64,000 nucleotides of DNA from the NCBI RefSeq assembly GCF_028595325.1, contig NZ_JAQQXR010000015.1, forward strand, positions 1 through 64,000, written 5' to 3'. The DNA is from Janthinobacterium fluminis. GTDB lineage: Bacteria; Pseudomonadota; Gammaproteobacteria; Burkholderiales; Burkholderiaceae_D. This document shows, in pieces, positions 18,680-29,196 of this stretch. The notes beneath the pieces are model-generated. The model had not been told where the DNA came from, did not search any database, and saw nothing but the letters and a program-made list of their open reading frames with translations. Every line of letters begins with the position of its first letter. Position 1 is the first letter of the stretch. The position numbers were made by a program, and so were the translations under genes.

Positions 18680-19072
18680 GGGCGGCGCCCGTCGCCGGCG
18701 CGCCCGGCCGCAATTGCTGTTTCCCATCTTTTTATTTCCGGCCATTTCCCTATCAATTTATAGCGGAAAATATTTTAATCGCCGGCATTCTGTTAATGCG
18801 AAATCAAATCCGCTATTCAATCCAGTACTGCGTAAGCTCAACCGTTCTCCTGAATCTAATCGCTATTCTTACTGTGACAGATTCGCTCGAAGCAGGTCAC
18901 AGCCGGCCAATATTGCAAATCCCGCCAATTCTGAATGTCCACCAATTAATATATTCCTTTCGATATTAATTTTGCGTGGAAATGATTAACTGGCGCCCAG
19001 GGTTGTCAGGCGATGTCGACGATATGTTGTTTTAACGGAGAATATTGTATAAGCTAAATTCAGGGAGTTATC
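18680..19072. other. 393-bp AT-rich intergenic region
   Basis: After a GC-rich start, the composition becomes much more AT-rich than the flanks. I see no convincing gene: an in-frame stretch at 18714-18989 lacks a ribosome site and recognisable protein character. The last 100 bases probably contain the promoter of the secreted protein that follows, but no sure -35/-10 pair is visible. Confidence 0.5.
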
Positions 19073-19630
19073 ATGAAAAAGCAATTGACGGGATTGGTGT
19101 TGGCCGCGCTTGGCGTGTGCCTGTTTCCGGCGGGTTCAGCCTTGGCCGGCTCGCTGCTGACGGCGACGCCGAGCGCGTGCGGCTGGATTAACTGCGCCTC
19201 GACGACTATTCAGGCGAATGTGACAACAAGCTCGACGGTTCCCGGCGGCGCTGTCGAACCGTTTATCATCCAAGTGCTCGCCGGCGGAGCATATTGCACG
19301 CGCCTGGATGTCCTGGCGCAAAACGCCGATATGGAAATCGTCGTCGTTTCGCCTAACGGCACGGTGTGGCGCAATGACGACCGGCCAGGCAGTTTGCGTC
19401 CGCTGGTGGTTGTTCCGGCAGGCATACAAGGGTGGTATGCCGTGCATATTTCGCCGTATAACGGATTTACGGGATCGCCCGGCGTGCACTATACGGCCAG
19501 TCTGGCATATGGCCGCTATACGCCGGCGGGCAATGCCAATTGCCTGAATCCGACGCCGCCTTCCATTAGCGGCAACGCCACGACAAAAGGCATTTCCGGC
19601 ATGCCGCGCGGTATGGAGGAAGATAAGTAG
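19073..19630 (+). CDS. Secreted protein of unknown function
   Basis: A 185-aa protein with a clear Sec signal peptide (MKKQLTGLVLAALGVCLFPA, cleaved after ALA). The mature part has four cysteines (ACGW, NCAS, YCTR, NCLN) that could form two disulfides, and a beta-rich segment (MEIVVVSPNGTVWRNDDRP, then GWYAVHISPYNGFTGSPGVHYTASLAYG) resembling the small jelly-roll domains (pre-peptidase C-terminal type) attached to secreted peptidases, here alone. A good AGGGAG site precedes the ATG. It is a single gene after an AT-rich gap and convergent with xthA. The domain resemblance is tentative. Confidence 0.7.
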   Translation: MKKQLTGLVLAALGVCLFPAGSALAGSLLTATPSACGWINCASTTIQANVTTSSTVPGGAVEPFIIQVLAGGAYCTRLDVLAQNADMEIVVVSPNGTVWRNDDRPGSLRPLVVVPAGIQGWYAVHISPYNGFTGSPGVHYTASLAYGRYTPAGNANCLNPTPPSISGNATTKGISGMPRGMEEDK

Positions 19631-19640
19631 GTAGAACGGC

Positions 19641-19676
19641 GGCGCGGCGCGCCGCGCCAGGCGGCCGGCGCGCCGG
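19641..19676. terminator. Two adjacent GC palindromes between convergent genes
   Basis: GGCGCGGCGCGCCGCGCC (19641-19658) is a perfect 18-base palindrome, and CCGGCGCGCCGG (19665-19676) is a second of 12 bases. They fill the 56-bp gap between the secreted-protein gene and convergent xthA. They may act as a bidirectional transcription barrier, although there is no T tract. Confidence 0.4.
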
Positions 19677-19686
19677 TGCGCGACGC

Positions 19687-20457
19687 TCAGATCGAATAAT
19701 CGATCGTCAGCGGCGCGTGGTCCGAAAAGCGTTCATCCTTGTAGATCGCCACGGTCTTCGCCTGCGCCGCGATGCCGGGCGTGGCGACGTGGTAGTCGAT
19801 GCGCCATCCGACGTTCTTGGCCCAGGCCTGGCCGCGGTTGCTCCACCATGTGTATTGCTCCTCGCGCTTGTCGAGGCCGCGGTGCACGTCGACGTAGCCG
19901 GCTTCGTCGAACACGCGCGTCATCCAGGCGCGCTCTTCCGGCAGGAAGCCGGAATTTTTCTTGTTGCCCTTCCAGTTCTTCAAGTCGATTTCATGGTGGG
20001 CGATGTTCCAGTCGCCGCAGATGACGATTTCGCGGCCCTCGGCCTTCAACTGCAGCAGATGCGGCAAAAACAGATCCATGAAACGGAATTTGGCTTCCTG
20101 GCGCTCCGGCGAGGACGAGCCGGACGGGCAATATACGGAAATGACAGACAAATTGCCGAAATCACAGCGCACATAGCGGCCTTCCGCGTCGAACTCCGGG
20201 CTGCCGAAGCCGATGTGGACGGCGTCGGGCGCCACCTTGCTATACACGCCGGTGCCGGAATACCCCTTCTTTTCGGCATAGTGGAAATGGCCGTGGTAGT
20301 TGCCGGGGTTGAGGAACTCGGGCGTCATGTCGGGCAATTGCGCCTTCAACTCCTGGACGCAGATGAAGTCGGCCGACTGCGCCGCCATCCACGTGAAGAA
20401 GCCCTTTTTGGATGCGGAGCGGATGCCGTTCAAGTTGGCGGAGATGATTTTTGGCAT
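19687..20457 (-). CDS. xthA: Exodeoxyribonuclease III
   Basis: A 256-aa endonuclease/exonuclease/phosphatase-fold enzyme starting MPKIISANLNGIRSASKKGF. Catalytic landmarks are FICVQELKAQ (Glu), GDWNIAHHEIDLKNWKGN and FSDHAPLTIDY (Asp-His). It is an AP endonuclease and 3'-5' exonuclease of base excision repair. It is transcribed divergently from pyrE across about 107 bp, a frequent arrangement in betaproteobacteria. Confidence 0.94.
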   Translation of the reverse strand: MPKIISANLNGIRSASKKGFFTWMAAQSADFICVQELKAQLPDMTPEFLNPGNYHGHFHYAEKKGYSGTGVYSKVAPDAVHIGFGSPEFDAEGRYVRCDFGNLSVISVYCPSGSSSPERQEAKFRFMDLFLPHLLQLKAEGREIVICGDWNIAHHEIDLKNWKGNKKNSGFLPEERAWMTRVFDEAGYVDVHRGLDKREEQYTWWSNRGQAWAKNVGWRIDYHVATPGIAAQAKTVAIYKDERFSDHAPLTIDYSI

Positions 20458-20564
20458 AGGTATCGGGAAAATAGGGCGGCCAGGGCGGTCCGGGCCGGCA
20501 GGATTGATTGTCGCGCCGGGGCGCGCAGATTAAAATACAGGCACTTTAAATAAATGGGGTCATC

Positions 20565-21227
20565 GTGAACAATTTACGTCAACAGTTTATCGCGTTTTCA
20601 GTGTCGACGGGCGTGTTGCGCTTCGGCGACTTCACGACGAAGGCAGGCCGCCAATCGCCGTACTTCTTCAACGCCGGCCTGTTCCATGACGGCGCCACGC
20701 TGGCGCAACTGGCGCAATTCTACGCCCAGACCCTGCTCGACTCCGGCGTCGAATTCGACATGCTGTTCGGGCCGGCCTACAAAGGCATCACGCTGGCCTC
20801 GGCCACCGCCGTCGCGCTGGCCGGCAAGGGCCGCAACACCTCGTTCGCCTTCAACCGCAAGGAAGCCAAGGACCACGGCGAGGGCGGCACCATCGTCGGC
20901 GCCAAGCTGCAGGGCAAGGTCGTCATCATCGACGACGTCATCTCGGCCGGCACCTCGGTGCGCGAATCGGTCGACATGATACGCGCCGCCGGCGCCGAGC
21001 CCTGCGCCGTGCTGATCGCGCTGGACCGCATGGAGCGCTCGGGCAAGGACGGCGAGCTGTCGCCTAGCTCGGCGGTGCAGGAGGTCAGCAAGGCTTATAA
21101 CATCCCCGTCATCTCCATCGGCAACCTGGACGACCTGTTCACCTACCTGGGCGGCGCCGGCGCCGATCCTGAATTGCTGCAATACAAAGACGCGGTGGCG
21201 GCCTACCGCGGCCGTTACGGCATCTAA
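20565..21227 (+). CDS. pyrE: Orotate phosphoribosyltransferase
   Basis: A 220-aa enzyme of pyrimidine synthesis that converts orotate and PRPP to OMP. The PRPP-binding motif [18 protein letters not shown] is complete, and [15 protein letters not shown] is the mobile catalytic loop. The start is GTG at 20565; no in-frame ATG lies near. The protein matches the family's usual length. A hairpin with nine Ts downstream (21319-21357) probably ends the transcript. Confidence 0.95.
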   Translation: MNNLRQQFIAFSVSTGVLRFGDFTTKAGRQSPYFFNAGLFHDGATLAQLAQFYAQTLLDSGVEFDMLFGPAYKGITLASATAVALAGKGRNTSFAFNRKEAKDHGEGGTIVGAKLQGKVVIIDDVISAGTSVRESVDMIRAAGAEPCAVLIALDRMERSGKDGELSPSSAVQEVSKAYNIPVISIGNLDDLFTYLGGAGADPELLQYKDAVAAYRGRYGI

Positions 21228-21318
21228 GCCCCGATTTTTTTGTTTGTTGCGCACAAGGGCCGTAACTTGGGATAAGCTGGTGTTTTTTATAAGAATGTAA
21301 ATTTGCCATTGCGAACGC

Positions 21319-21357
21319 CGGCGCCGGGGCTGCTCGCGCAGCGCCGTGTTTTTTTTT
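21319..21357 (+). terminator. Probable intrinsic terminator downstream of pyrE
   Basis: An outer CGGCGC/GCGCCG stem with an inner CTGC/GCAG helix is followed by a T-rich run (GTG then nine Ts). It lies about 90 bases past the pyrE stop and before the hydrolase gene. Confidence 0.55.
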
Positions 21358-21476
21358 GCGCCAGCGGCCGCTTTGTCGGCCGGCGCGCTGCGCTATAGTG
21401 GTGGTGTCGTGTTCATTGCAGCGCATCCCCCCGGCTTCGCGCCTGGGGTCTATAAAACATCATTCGGAGTGAGGCA

Positions 21477-22385
21477 ATGAGATTTTCCGAAGACGCGCTT
21501 GCCAGCCTCATGTGCAGCGATCAAGTGGAACGGGCTATCCACATTTGGCAACCCGAGCGGCCGCGCGCCGTGATCCTGGCGATTCACGGCGGCATGGCCC
21601 ACGCCGGCGACTATATGACGCCGGGCCTGTATTTCCGCGCCCATGGCATCGCCACGGTCAGTTTCGATATGTGCGGACACGACGGCAAGAAACGCGTCGA
21701 CATTCCCGGCTTCGACAGCTTCCTCGACGACGCGGAGTTGTTTCTGCAGTGGGTCAAACGCAGTTATCCGGGCCTGCCGATTTTCGTGATGGGCCATTCG
21801 ATGGGCGCGCTGATCGCCACCCATCTGGGTTTGGGGCGGTTTGCCGGCGAACGCGGCATCCACGGCTTTATCCTGTCGTCGCCGTATTATGTGAACGCGA
21901 TCAAGGTGCCGAAGGTGCTGCTGTTGTTATCCGATTTCCTGGCCCGCGTGTTTCCGACGATGAAGGTGCCGCTCGGTTCGCTGACGGACATGCTGACGCA
22001 CGACCGCGCCATCACGGCACGCCATGTCGCCGATGAAAAAGACAATATCCGCGCCACCGAGGTCACCGTGCGTTTCGCCGCGGCGCTGACGTCGGCCCAG
22101 GCCGGTTTGCCCGGCATCTTGCCGGCATGGCGCTTCCCCGTGTTCGGCGTCGTCGCCGGCGACGACAAGCTGGCCGATTCCCGCGCGGCGGAGGCGATGC
22201 TGAAGTCGATTGCCCCGGCGCTGCTGGATTACCACTTTTATCCGGATAATTATCACGAAAACTTCAATGAGCTCAACCGCGACAAGATATTTGGCCTGAT
22301 TCTGGGCTGGCTGGAGGCCCGCCTGGAGTCGCAGTCGCAGCCGCAGTCGCCATCCCATCCCGTGGGCCAGGCCACGGCAAGCTAG
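21477..22385 (+). CDS. Alpha/beta hydrolase, lysophospholipase-like
   Basis: A 302-aa serine hydrolase. ILAIHGGMAHAGDY gives the oxyanion region and VMGHSMGALIATH is the GxSxG nucleophile elbow; late VVAGDDKLAD and FYPDNYHENFNE supply the Asp and His. It resembles monoglyceride lipases/lysophospholipases (Hydrolase_4). The C-terminal tail is low complexity (QSQPQSPSHP). The TAG stop lies inside the CTAG bordering the MITE-like element, which begins at the next base. Natural substrate unknown. Confidence 0.85.
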   Translation: MRFSEDALASLMCSDQVERAIHIWQPERPRAVILAIHGGMAHAGDYMTPGLYFRAHGIATVSFDMCGHDGKKRVDIPGFDSFLDDAELFLQWVKRSYPGLPIFVMGHSMGALIATHLGLGRFAGERGIHGFILSSPYYVNAIKVPKVLLLLSDFLARVFPTMKVPLGSLTDMLTHDRAITARHVADEKDNIRATEVTVRFAAALTSAQAGLPGILPAWRFPVFGVVAGDDKLADSRAAEAMLKSIAPALLDYHFYPDNYHENFNELNRDKIFGLILGWLEARLESQSQPQSPSHPVGQATAS

Positions 22386-22549
22386 GGAAGCGCTGATTTA
22401 TTCTGAGGGTTGGAATTGGCCAGCGAAAAAGGTGGCCTGCAAGGCGCGAAATCGCAGCAATAGCGAACTATTGCAAGATTTTGCAACGCCGCAGGACACC
22501 TATTTTCGCGGTCAAGTCCGCCCTCATGAATAAATCAGCGCTTCCCTAG
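22382..22549. mobile_element. MITE-like palindromic element (160 bp) with CTAG flanks
   Basis: A 160-bp element (22386-22545) has 18-bp perfect terminal inverted repeats (GGAAGCGCTGATTTATTC) and is imperfectly palindromic along its whole length down to a centre near 22465, so it could fold into one long hairpin. It is bordered by CTAG on both sides (22382-22385 and 22546-22549), consistent with a 4-bp target duplication. It encodes nothing. GGAAG ends and CTAG targets resemble IS5-group elements, so it may be mobilised in trans; that parentage is inference. The left CTAG contains the stop codon of the hydrolase gene. Confidence 0.8.
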
Positions 22550-22625
22550 GTCGTTTGGCGGAGGGCCGGGGGCGGGGCGGGTGCGTATAATCGCTACCTT
22601 CCCCCGCAATGATTGAAGAACCGCA

Positions 22626-23267
22626 ATGCCATCCCCAGAAGACCAGAGCACCACCGTCCCGCCCGCCAAGACGGAGGCGGGCCATACCCTGTTTGACGAT
22701 GTCCAGGCCCTGCTGACCGGCACCCTGGTGGTGGCGCTCGGCATTGCCATGTACAAAAAGGCCGGCTTATTGACCGGCGGCGTGACCGGCGTCGCGTTTC
22801 TGTCCCATTATGCGAGCGGCATCAATTTCGGTTTGCTGCTGGTGGGGATCAATGTGCCGTTTTATATCTTTGCGCTCAAGCGCATGGGCCTGGCGTTTAC
22901 CGTCAAGAGCCTGATTTCGCTGGCGCTGGTGGCCTTCTTCACCGAGTATTCGCCGTCGCTGCTGCGCTTCGAATGGTTGCATCCGGTCGTCGCGGGCGTC
23001 GTCGGCGGCATGCTGATGGGCGTCGGCATGCTGATCCTGTTCCGCCACAAGGCCAGCCTGGGCGGTTTCGGCGTGCTGGCGCTGTATTTGCAGGAAACCC
23101 GCGGCTGGCGCGCCGGCACGGTGCAGATGGCCTTGGACTGCGCCATTGTGCTGGGCTCGGCCTTCGTCGTCGAGCCGATGCTGATTGCCATTTCCGTGCT
23201 CGGCGCCGTGGTGCTGAACTTGTCGCTGGCCACCAACCACAAGAACGGGCGCTACGTCGCCGCCTAG
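22626..23267 (+). CDS. YitT family membrane protein
   Basis: A 213-aa integral membrane protein with about five or six helices. LLTGTLVVALGIAMYKKAGLLTGGVTGVAFL and FGLLLVGINVPFYIFALKRMG match the repeated YitT/DUF161 unit. The family is functionally undefined. It lies about 75 bases downstream of the MITE-like element, which may influence its transcription. The next gene is convergent, 11 bases away. Confidence 0.85.
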   Translation: MPSPEDQSTTVPPAKTEAGHTLFDDVQALLTGTLVVALGIAMYKKAGLLTGGVTGVAFLSHYASGINFGLLLVGINVPFYIFALKRMGLAFTVKSLISLALVAFFTEYSPSLLRFEWLHPVVAGVVGGMLMGVGMLILFRHKASLGGFGVLALYLQETRGWRAGTVQMALDCAIVLGSAFVVEPMLIAISVLGAVVLNLSLATNHKNGRYVAA

Positions 23268-23278
23268 CAAACCCGCGC

Positions 23279-24313
23279 CTATACGGCGATGACGCGGCCC
23301 TCTTCGGCGCTGCGCAGCGCCGCTTCGATCAGGCGTATCGTCGCCAGCCCGTCCTCGGCCGCCACCGGCGCCGGCGCGCCGTTGCGGATGGCGTCGGCCA
23401 TGCCTGCGTAGTAGCGCTGGTAGCCGCCGTCGAGCATCGGCAGATGCCGGCATGCCTCGTCGGCCGCGCCGGCCAGATGCAGGGCGCCGTGGACCGGGTC
23501 GTGGCCCCAGCCGGGCTGGCCCGGCCGGCCGCCGGCCTTCAAGGCGTCTTCCTGCCGGTCCAGGCCGAATTTGACGAAACTGCCCCGCTCGCCGTGCACG
23601 GCGAAGCGCGCCGTCGGCGCCTGCACCAGGCAACCGGCCTGCAAGACGACGCGCAACTGTTCGTAGTACAGCACGAGGTGGAAGTAGTCGACGGCGACGG
23701 CGCCGTCGCGCTGCCGGGCGAGGTCGGCGAACAGGCGCTGCGGCGCGCCGAACAGTTGCAGCGCCTGGTCCAGCATGTGCGGGCCGAGGTCGTACAACAG
23801 GCCGCCGCCGGGCGCGGCCGACTCGCGCCAGCGTTGCTTGATCTCGGGGCGGAAACGGTCGAAATGCGATGCGAAGCTGCTCACGCGCCCCAGCGTCCCC
23901 TGCGCCAGCAGCGCCTTCAACGTCAGGAAGTCGGCGTCCCAGCGGCGGTTGTGGTACACGCTCAACACCCGCCGCTGCGCCTTGGCGCAGGCGATCAGCG
24001 TCTCGGCCTCGGTGCTGGTGAGCGTGAACGGTTTGTCGACCACGACGTGCTTGCCCGCCAGCAGGGCGGCGTGGGCCAGGCCGAAGTGGGCCTCGTTCGG
24101 CGCCGCGATGACCACCAGTTCGATGGCCGGGTCGGCGAACAGTTGCGCGGCCTCCCCGTAGACCGTCGCCGCCGGCCAGTCGCGCCGGACCAGCGCCGGC
24201 TGGCTCGACGCCACCGCGTGCAATTCCAGTGCGTCGACGGCCGTCAATACGGGGGCGTGGAAGGTCGAGCCGGCAAAGCCGTAGCCAAGCAGGCCAGTCT
24301 TGATTTTTTGCAT
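23279..24313 (-). CDS. Gfo/Idh/MocA family oxidoreductase
   Basis: A 344-aa NAD(P)-dependent oxidoreductase. The Rossmann motif GLLGYGFAGSTFHAPVL opens the protein, VVDKPFTLTSTEAETLI carries the EKP-like catalytic lysine, and GLLYDLGPHMLDQALQLFG matches the C-terminal domain's family pattern. Members act on sugars or inositols; the substrate is unknown. It reads in the same direction as the downstream gatB but probably has its own role. Confidence 0.88.
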   Translation of the reverse strand: MQKIKTGLLGYGFAGSTFHAPVLTAVDALELHAVASSQPALVRRDWPAATVYGEAAQLFADPAIELVVIAAPNEAHFGLAHAALLAGKHVVVDKPFTLTSTEAETLIACAKAQRRVLSVYHNRRWDADFLTLKALLAQGTLGRVSSFASHFDRFRPEIKQRWRESAAPGGGLLYDLGPHMLDQALQLFGAPQRLFADLARQRDGAVAVDYFHLVLYYEQLRVVLQAGCLVQAPTARFAVHGERGSFVKFGLDRQEDALKAGGRPGQPGWGHDPVHGALHLAGAADEACRHLPMLDGGYQRYYAGMADAIRNGAPAPVAAEDGLATIRLIEAALRSAEEGRVIAV

Positions 24314-24383
24314 GGAGTTCCCGTGTGCGTGGGTGTTGCCGGCCAGGCGGCCCGACCCGGGGAACGGGTCAGGCCGCGCGGGT

Positions 24384-25844
24384 TTAGCCCGCCAGTTTTT
24401 GCTTCAGCAGTTCGGTCAACTGGGCCGGGTTGGCCTTGCCTTTCGACGCTTTCATGGCTTGGCCGATCAGCGCGTTGATGGCCGCTTCCTTGCCGGCGCG
24501 GTATTGTTCGACCGACTTGGCGTTGGCCGCCAGCACTTCGTCGACGATCGCTTCCAGCGCGCCGCTGTCGGAGATTTGCTTCAAGCCCTTGGCGTCGATG
24601 ACCAGGTCGGCCAGCATGTCGTCGGCGGACTTGGCTTCCCACATGCCGGCGAATACCTCCTTGGCCAGCTTGTTGGAGATGGTGCCGTCGGCGATGCGCT
24701 CGAGCAGCACGGCCAGTTGCTTAGCCGACACGGGCGCGTCCTGGATGTCGACGTTTTCCCGGTTCAGCGTCGACGCCACGTCGCCCATCAGCCAGTTCGC
24801 CGCCGTCTTCGCCTGCGCCTTGCCGGCCTTGGCGACCACCGCTTCGAAGTAGGCCGCCATCGCCTGGGACTGTGTCAGGATCAGGCCGTCGTAGTCGGAC
24901 AGGCCGTATTCGGCGGCGAAGCGCGCGCGCATCGTCTCCGGCAGTTCCGGCATGTCGGCCTTGACGCGGGCGATCCACGCCTCGGAAATGACCAGCGGCG
25001 GCAAGTCCGGGTCCGGGAAGTAGCGGTAGTCCTGCGCGTCTTCCTTGCTGCGCATCAGGCGGGTTTCCTTCTTGTCCGGATCGTACAGGCGGGTCGCCTG
25101 CACAACCTTGCCGCCTTCTTCGATCAGCTCGATCTGGCGCCGCACCTCGTAGTTCACGGCTTCCTCGATGAAGCGGAAGGAGTTCAGGTTCTTGATTTCG
25201 CAGCGCGTGCCGAATTCCTTCTGGCCGACGGGGCGCACGGAGACGTTGACGTCGCAGCGGAAGGAGCCTTCCTGCATGTTGCCGTCGCACACGCCCAACC
25301 ACATCACCAGCGAGTGCAGGGCCTTGGCGTAGGCCACGGCTTCGGCGGCGCTGCGCATTTCCGGTTCGCTGACGATTTCCAGCAGCGGCGTGCCGGCGCG
25401 GTTCAGGTCGATGCCGGTCATGCCGTGGTAGTCCTCGTGCAGCGATTTGCCGGCGTCTTCTTCCAGGTGGGCGCGCGTCAGGTTCACGGTTTTCGTGACG
25501 AATTCGCCGTTCTTCTCGTAGCCGAAGGTGAGGCTGCCGCCTTGCACGACGGGGTCTTCGAACTGGCTGATCTGGTAGCCCTTCGGCGAATCCGGATAGA
25601 AGTAGTTCTTGCGCGCGAAGATGGAGGTCGGCGCGATCGTCGCGCCGACGGCCAGGCCGAAGCGGATGGCCCGCTCGACGGCGGTCTTGTTCATGACCGG
25701 CAGCACGCCCGGCAAGGCCAGGTCGACCGGGCTGGTCTGGGTGTTCGCTTCGGCGCCGAACTGGATCGGCGCGCCGCTGAAGATCTTGGACTGGGTCGTG
25801 AGTTGTACGTGGTTCTCAAGACCGATGACGACTTCCCATTGCAT
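24384..25844 (-). CDS. gatB: Asp/Glu-tRNA amidotransferase subunit B
   Basis: A 486-aa Gat[50 protein letters not shown] and [16 protein letters not shown] are GatB signatures, and the C-terminal helical YqeY-like tail is complete. GatB phosphorylates misacylated Asp-tRNA(Asn)/Glu-tRNA(Gln) and binds the tRNA, using ammonia supplied by GatA. It is the last gene of gatCAB. Confidence 0.96.
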   Translation of the reverse strand: MQWEVVIGLENHVQLTTQSKIFSGAPIQFGAEANTQTSPVDLALPGVLPVMNKTAVERAIRFGLAVGATIAPTSIFARKNYFYPDSPKGYQISQFEDPVVQGGSLTFGYEKNGEFVTKTVNLTRAHLEEDAGKSLHEDYHGMTGIDLNRAGTPLLEIVSEPEMRSAAEAVAYAKALHSLVMWLGVCDGNMQEGSFRCDVNVSVRPVGQKEFGTRCEIKNLNSFRFIEEAVNYEVRRQIELIEEGGKVVQATRLYDPDKKETRLMRSKEDAQDYRYFPDPDLPPLVISEAWIARVKADMPELPETMRARFAAEYGLSDYDGLILTQSQAMAAYFEAVVAKAGKAQAKTAANWLMGDVASTLNRENVDIQDAPVSAKQLAVLLERIADGTISNKLAKEVFAGMWEAKSADDMLADLVIDAKGLKQISDSGALEAIVDEVLAANAKSVEQYRAGKEAAINALIGQAMKASKGKANPAQLTELLKQKLAG

Positions 25845-25889
25845 AGTGTTCTCGCTTTCCTGTTGGCCCGCCGCGCGGGCCGAATTCGT

Positions 25890-27374
25890 TTAAATGCCGG
25901 CCGGTGCGCGCAAGTGCCAGTCGGTCACCTGCTGGTACTGGTGGGCGATGCCCAGCAGCTTCGCTTCGGCGAAGTAGTTGCCGATGATTTGCAGCCCGAC
26001 CGGGCGCGTGGCGTTCTTCTCGCCCTGGCCGAAGCCGCAGGGGATAGACATGCCGGGCAGGCCGGCCAGGCTGGTCGACAGCGTGAAGATGTCGGCCAGG
26101 TAATTGGCCACCGGGTCGTCGGTCTTGTCGCCCAGGTCCCAGGCGACGCTGGGCGCGACCGGCCCCATGATGACGTCGCAGACGGCGTTCGGGCCGTTCA
26201 GCACGGCTTCGAAGTCTTGCGCGATCAGGCGGCGGATCTTCTGCGCCTTCAGATAGTAGGCGTCGTAGTAGCCGTGGCACAGCACGTAGGTGCCGACCAT
26301 GATGCGGCGCTGCACCTCGGGGCCGAAGCCTTCGGCGCGGGTTTTCTTGTACATGTCCTGCAGGTCGGTGTACTCGGCGGCGCGGTGGCCGTAGCGCACG
26401 CCGTCGAAGCGCGACAGGTTCGACGACGCTTCCGCCGGGGCGATGATGTAGTAGGCGGGAATCGACAGGGCCGTGTTCGGCAGCGAAATGTCGACCAGGG
26501 TCGCGCCCAGGCTGACATATTGGGCCAGCGCCGCGCGCACGGCCAGTTCCACGTCGGCCGCCAGGCCCGCGCCGAAGTATTCGCGCGGCACGCCGATGCG
26601 CAGGCCCGTCAGGGGCTGCTCCAGCTCGCGCGTGAAGTCTTCGGCGACGCCGCCTTGCTCCGGCGTCAGGCTGGTCGAGTCGCGCTCGTCGAAGCCGGCC
26701 ATCGCCGTCAGCAGCAGGGCGCAGTCTTCGGCCGTTTTCGCCATCGGGCCGCCCTGGTCGAGCGAGGAGGCGAAGGCGATCATGCCGAAGCGGGAGACGC
26801 GGCCGTAGGTGGGCTTGATGCCGGTGACGCCGCAAAACGCGGCCGGCTGGCGGATCGAGCCGCCGGTGTCGGTGGCGGTGGCGGCCGGCGCCAGGCGCGC
26901 GGCGATGGCGGCGGCCGAGCCGCCCGAGGAGCCGCCCGGCACGGCCTTGGCGTCCCAGGGGTTCTTGACGGCGCCGAAGGCCGAGTTTTCATTGGCCGAG
27001 CCCATGGCGAATTCGTCGCAGTTCAGCTTGCCCAGCGTGACCATGCCGGCGGCCAGGCATTTCTCGACGACGGTGGCGTCGAAGGGGCTGGTGTAGTTGC
27101 CCAGCATCTTGGAGCCGGCCGTCGAGCGCCAGTCGCGCGTGACGAAGATGTCTTTGTGGGCGATGGGCACGCCGGTCAGCGCGCCGGCCGTGCCGGCGGC
27201 CAGGCGGGCGTCGGCGGCGGCGGCCTGGGCCAGCGTCAGGGCGCGGTCCACGTGCAGGAAGGCGTTCAGTTCGCTGCCCTCGATGCGGTCGAGGAAGTGG
27301 GTCGCCAGTTCGGTGGCGGAAATCGCTTTGCTGTGCAACAGCGTCGACAGCTCTTTGATGGTTTTTGTATGCAT
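25890..27374 (-). CDS. gatA: Asp/Glu-tRNA amidotransferase subunit A
   Basis: A 494-aa amidase-signature protein. The catalytic Ser-cisSer-Lys triad is visible in [10 protein letters not shown] (Lys), [17 protein letters not shown] (cis-Ser) and [15 protein letters not shown] (Ser). It hydrolyses glutamine or asparagine and channels ammonia to GatB. The ATG at 27372-27374 ([10 protein letters not shown]) is preferred over a TTG three codons upstream. It sits between gatC and gatB. Confidence 0.96.
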   Translation of the reverse strand: MHTKTIKELSTLLHSKAISATELATHFLDRIEGSELNAFLHVDRALTLAQAAAADARLAAGTAGALTGVPIAHKDIFVTRDWRSTAGSKMLGNYTSPFDATVVEKCLAAGMVTLGKLNCDEFAMGSANENSAFGAVKNPWDAKAVPGGSSGGSAAAIAARLAPAATATDTGGSIRQPAAFCGVTGIKPTYGRVSRFGMIAFASSLDQGGPMAKTAEDCALLLTAMAGFDERDSTSLTPEQGGVAEDFTRELEQPLTGLRIGVPREYFGAGLAADVELAVRAALAQYVSLGATLVDISLPNTALSIPAYYIIAPAEASSNLSRFDGVRYGHRAAEYTDLQDMYKKTRAEGFGPEVQRRIMVGTYVLCHGYYDAYYLKAQKIRRLIAQDFEAVLNGPNAVCDVIMGPVAPSVAWDLGDKTDDPVANYLADIFTLSTSLAGLPGMSIPCGFGQGEKNATRPVGLQIIGNYFAEAKLLGIAHQYQQVTDWHLRAPAGI

Positions 27375-27426
27375 GGCGTTCAATTCAAGTCGGTTCGGCG
27401 GGGTGGGGCGGCGGGCTGAGGCGGAC

Positions 27427-27729
27427 TTACTCGACCACGCGCGGCACCAGGTACAGGCCGTCTTCGGTTTTCGGCGCGACGGCCTGGTAGACGTCGCGGC
27501 GGTTCGGCTCCGTGGCGGCGTCGTCGCGCAGGCGCAGCGCGATGCTGTTCATGTGCGCGGCCAGCGGGTGGCTCAGCGGCGCGACGCCGTCGGTGTCGAC
27601 GGCTTGCATTTGCTCGGCCAGCGCGAAAATGCCGTTCAATTGCTCCAGCGCGGTGGCTGCTTGCTCGTCTTTCATTTCCAGTTGCGCCAGGTGGGCGATG
27701 CGTTTTACGTCGGATAGGGTCAGGGACAT
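27427..27729 (-). CDS. gatC: Asp/Glu-tRNA amidotransferase subunit C
   Basis: A 100-aa Gat[20 protein letters not shown] at the N-terminus and [12 protein letters not shown] in the middle. It is the small belt subunit holding GatA and GatB together. An in-frame extension reaches 27810 but lacks family similarity. It is the first gene of the operon, divergent from mreB. Confidence 0.95.
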   Translation of the reverse strand: MSLTLSDVKRIAHLAQLEMKDEQAATALEQLNGIFALAEQMQAVDTDGVAPLSHPLAAHMNSIALRLRDDAATEPNRRDVYQAVAPKTEDGLYLVPRVVE

Positions 27730-29090
<1,361 letters not shown>

Positions 29091-29196
29091 TCCACACGGT
29101 GGGCCGGAACGCAGCGTTCCGGCCCTTCGCAGTTTAGGCTGACATGTTTGTCGAGCGTTCCCGCGTTGGCGTTTGTGCGCCGGATTATTGGAAGTC

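Noticed and set aside
18714..18989. 91-aa open frame in the AT-rich gap
   Set aside because: No ribosome site, no signal or domain, and it overlaps other equally poor frames; likely random.
21927..22358. 143-aa frame antisense to the hydrolase
   Set aside because: The sense frame contains the full catalytic triad; the antisense has biased composition only.
24300..27419. 1039-aa open frame antisense to gatA and gatB
   Set aside because: Low-complexity Arg/Val/Gly protein produced by codon bias of the real genes; no recognisable motif.
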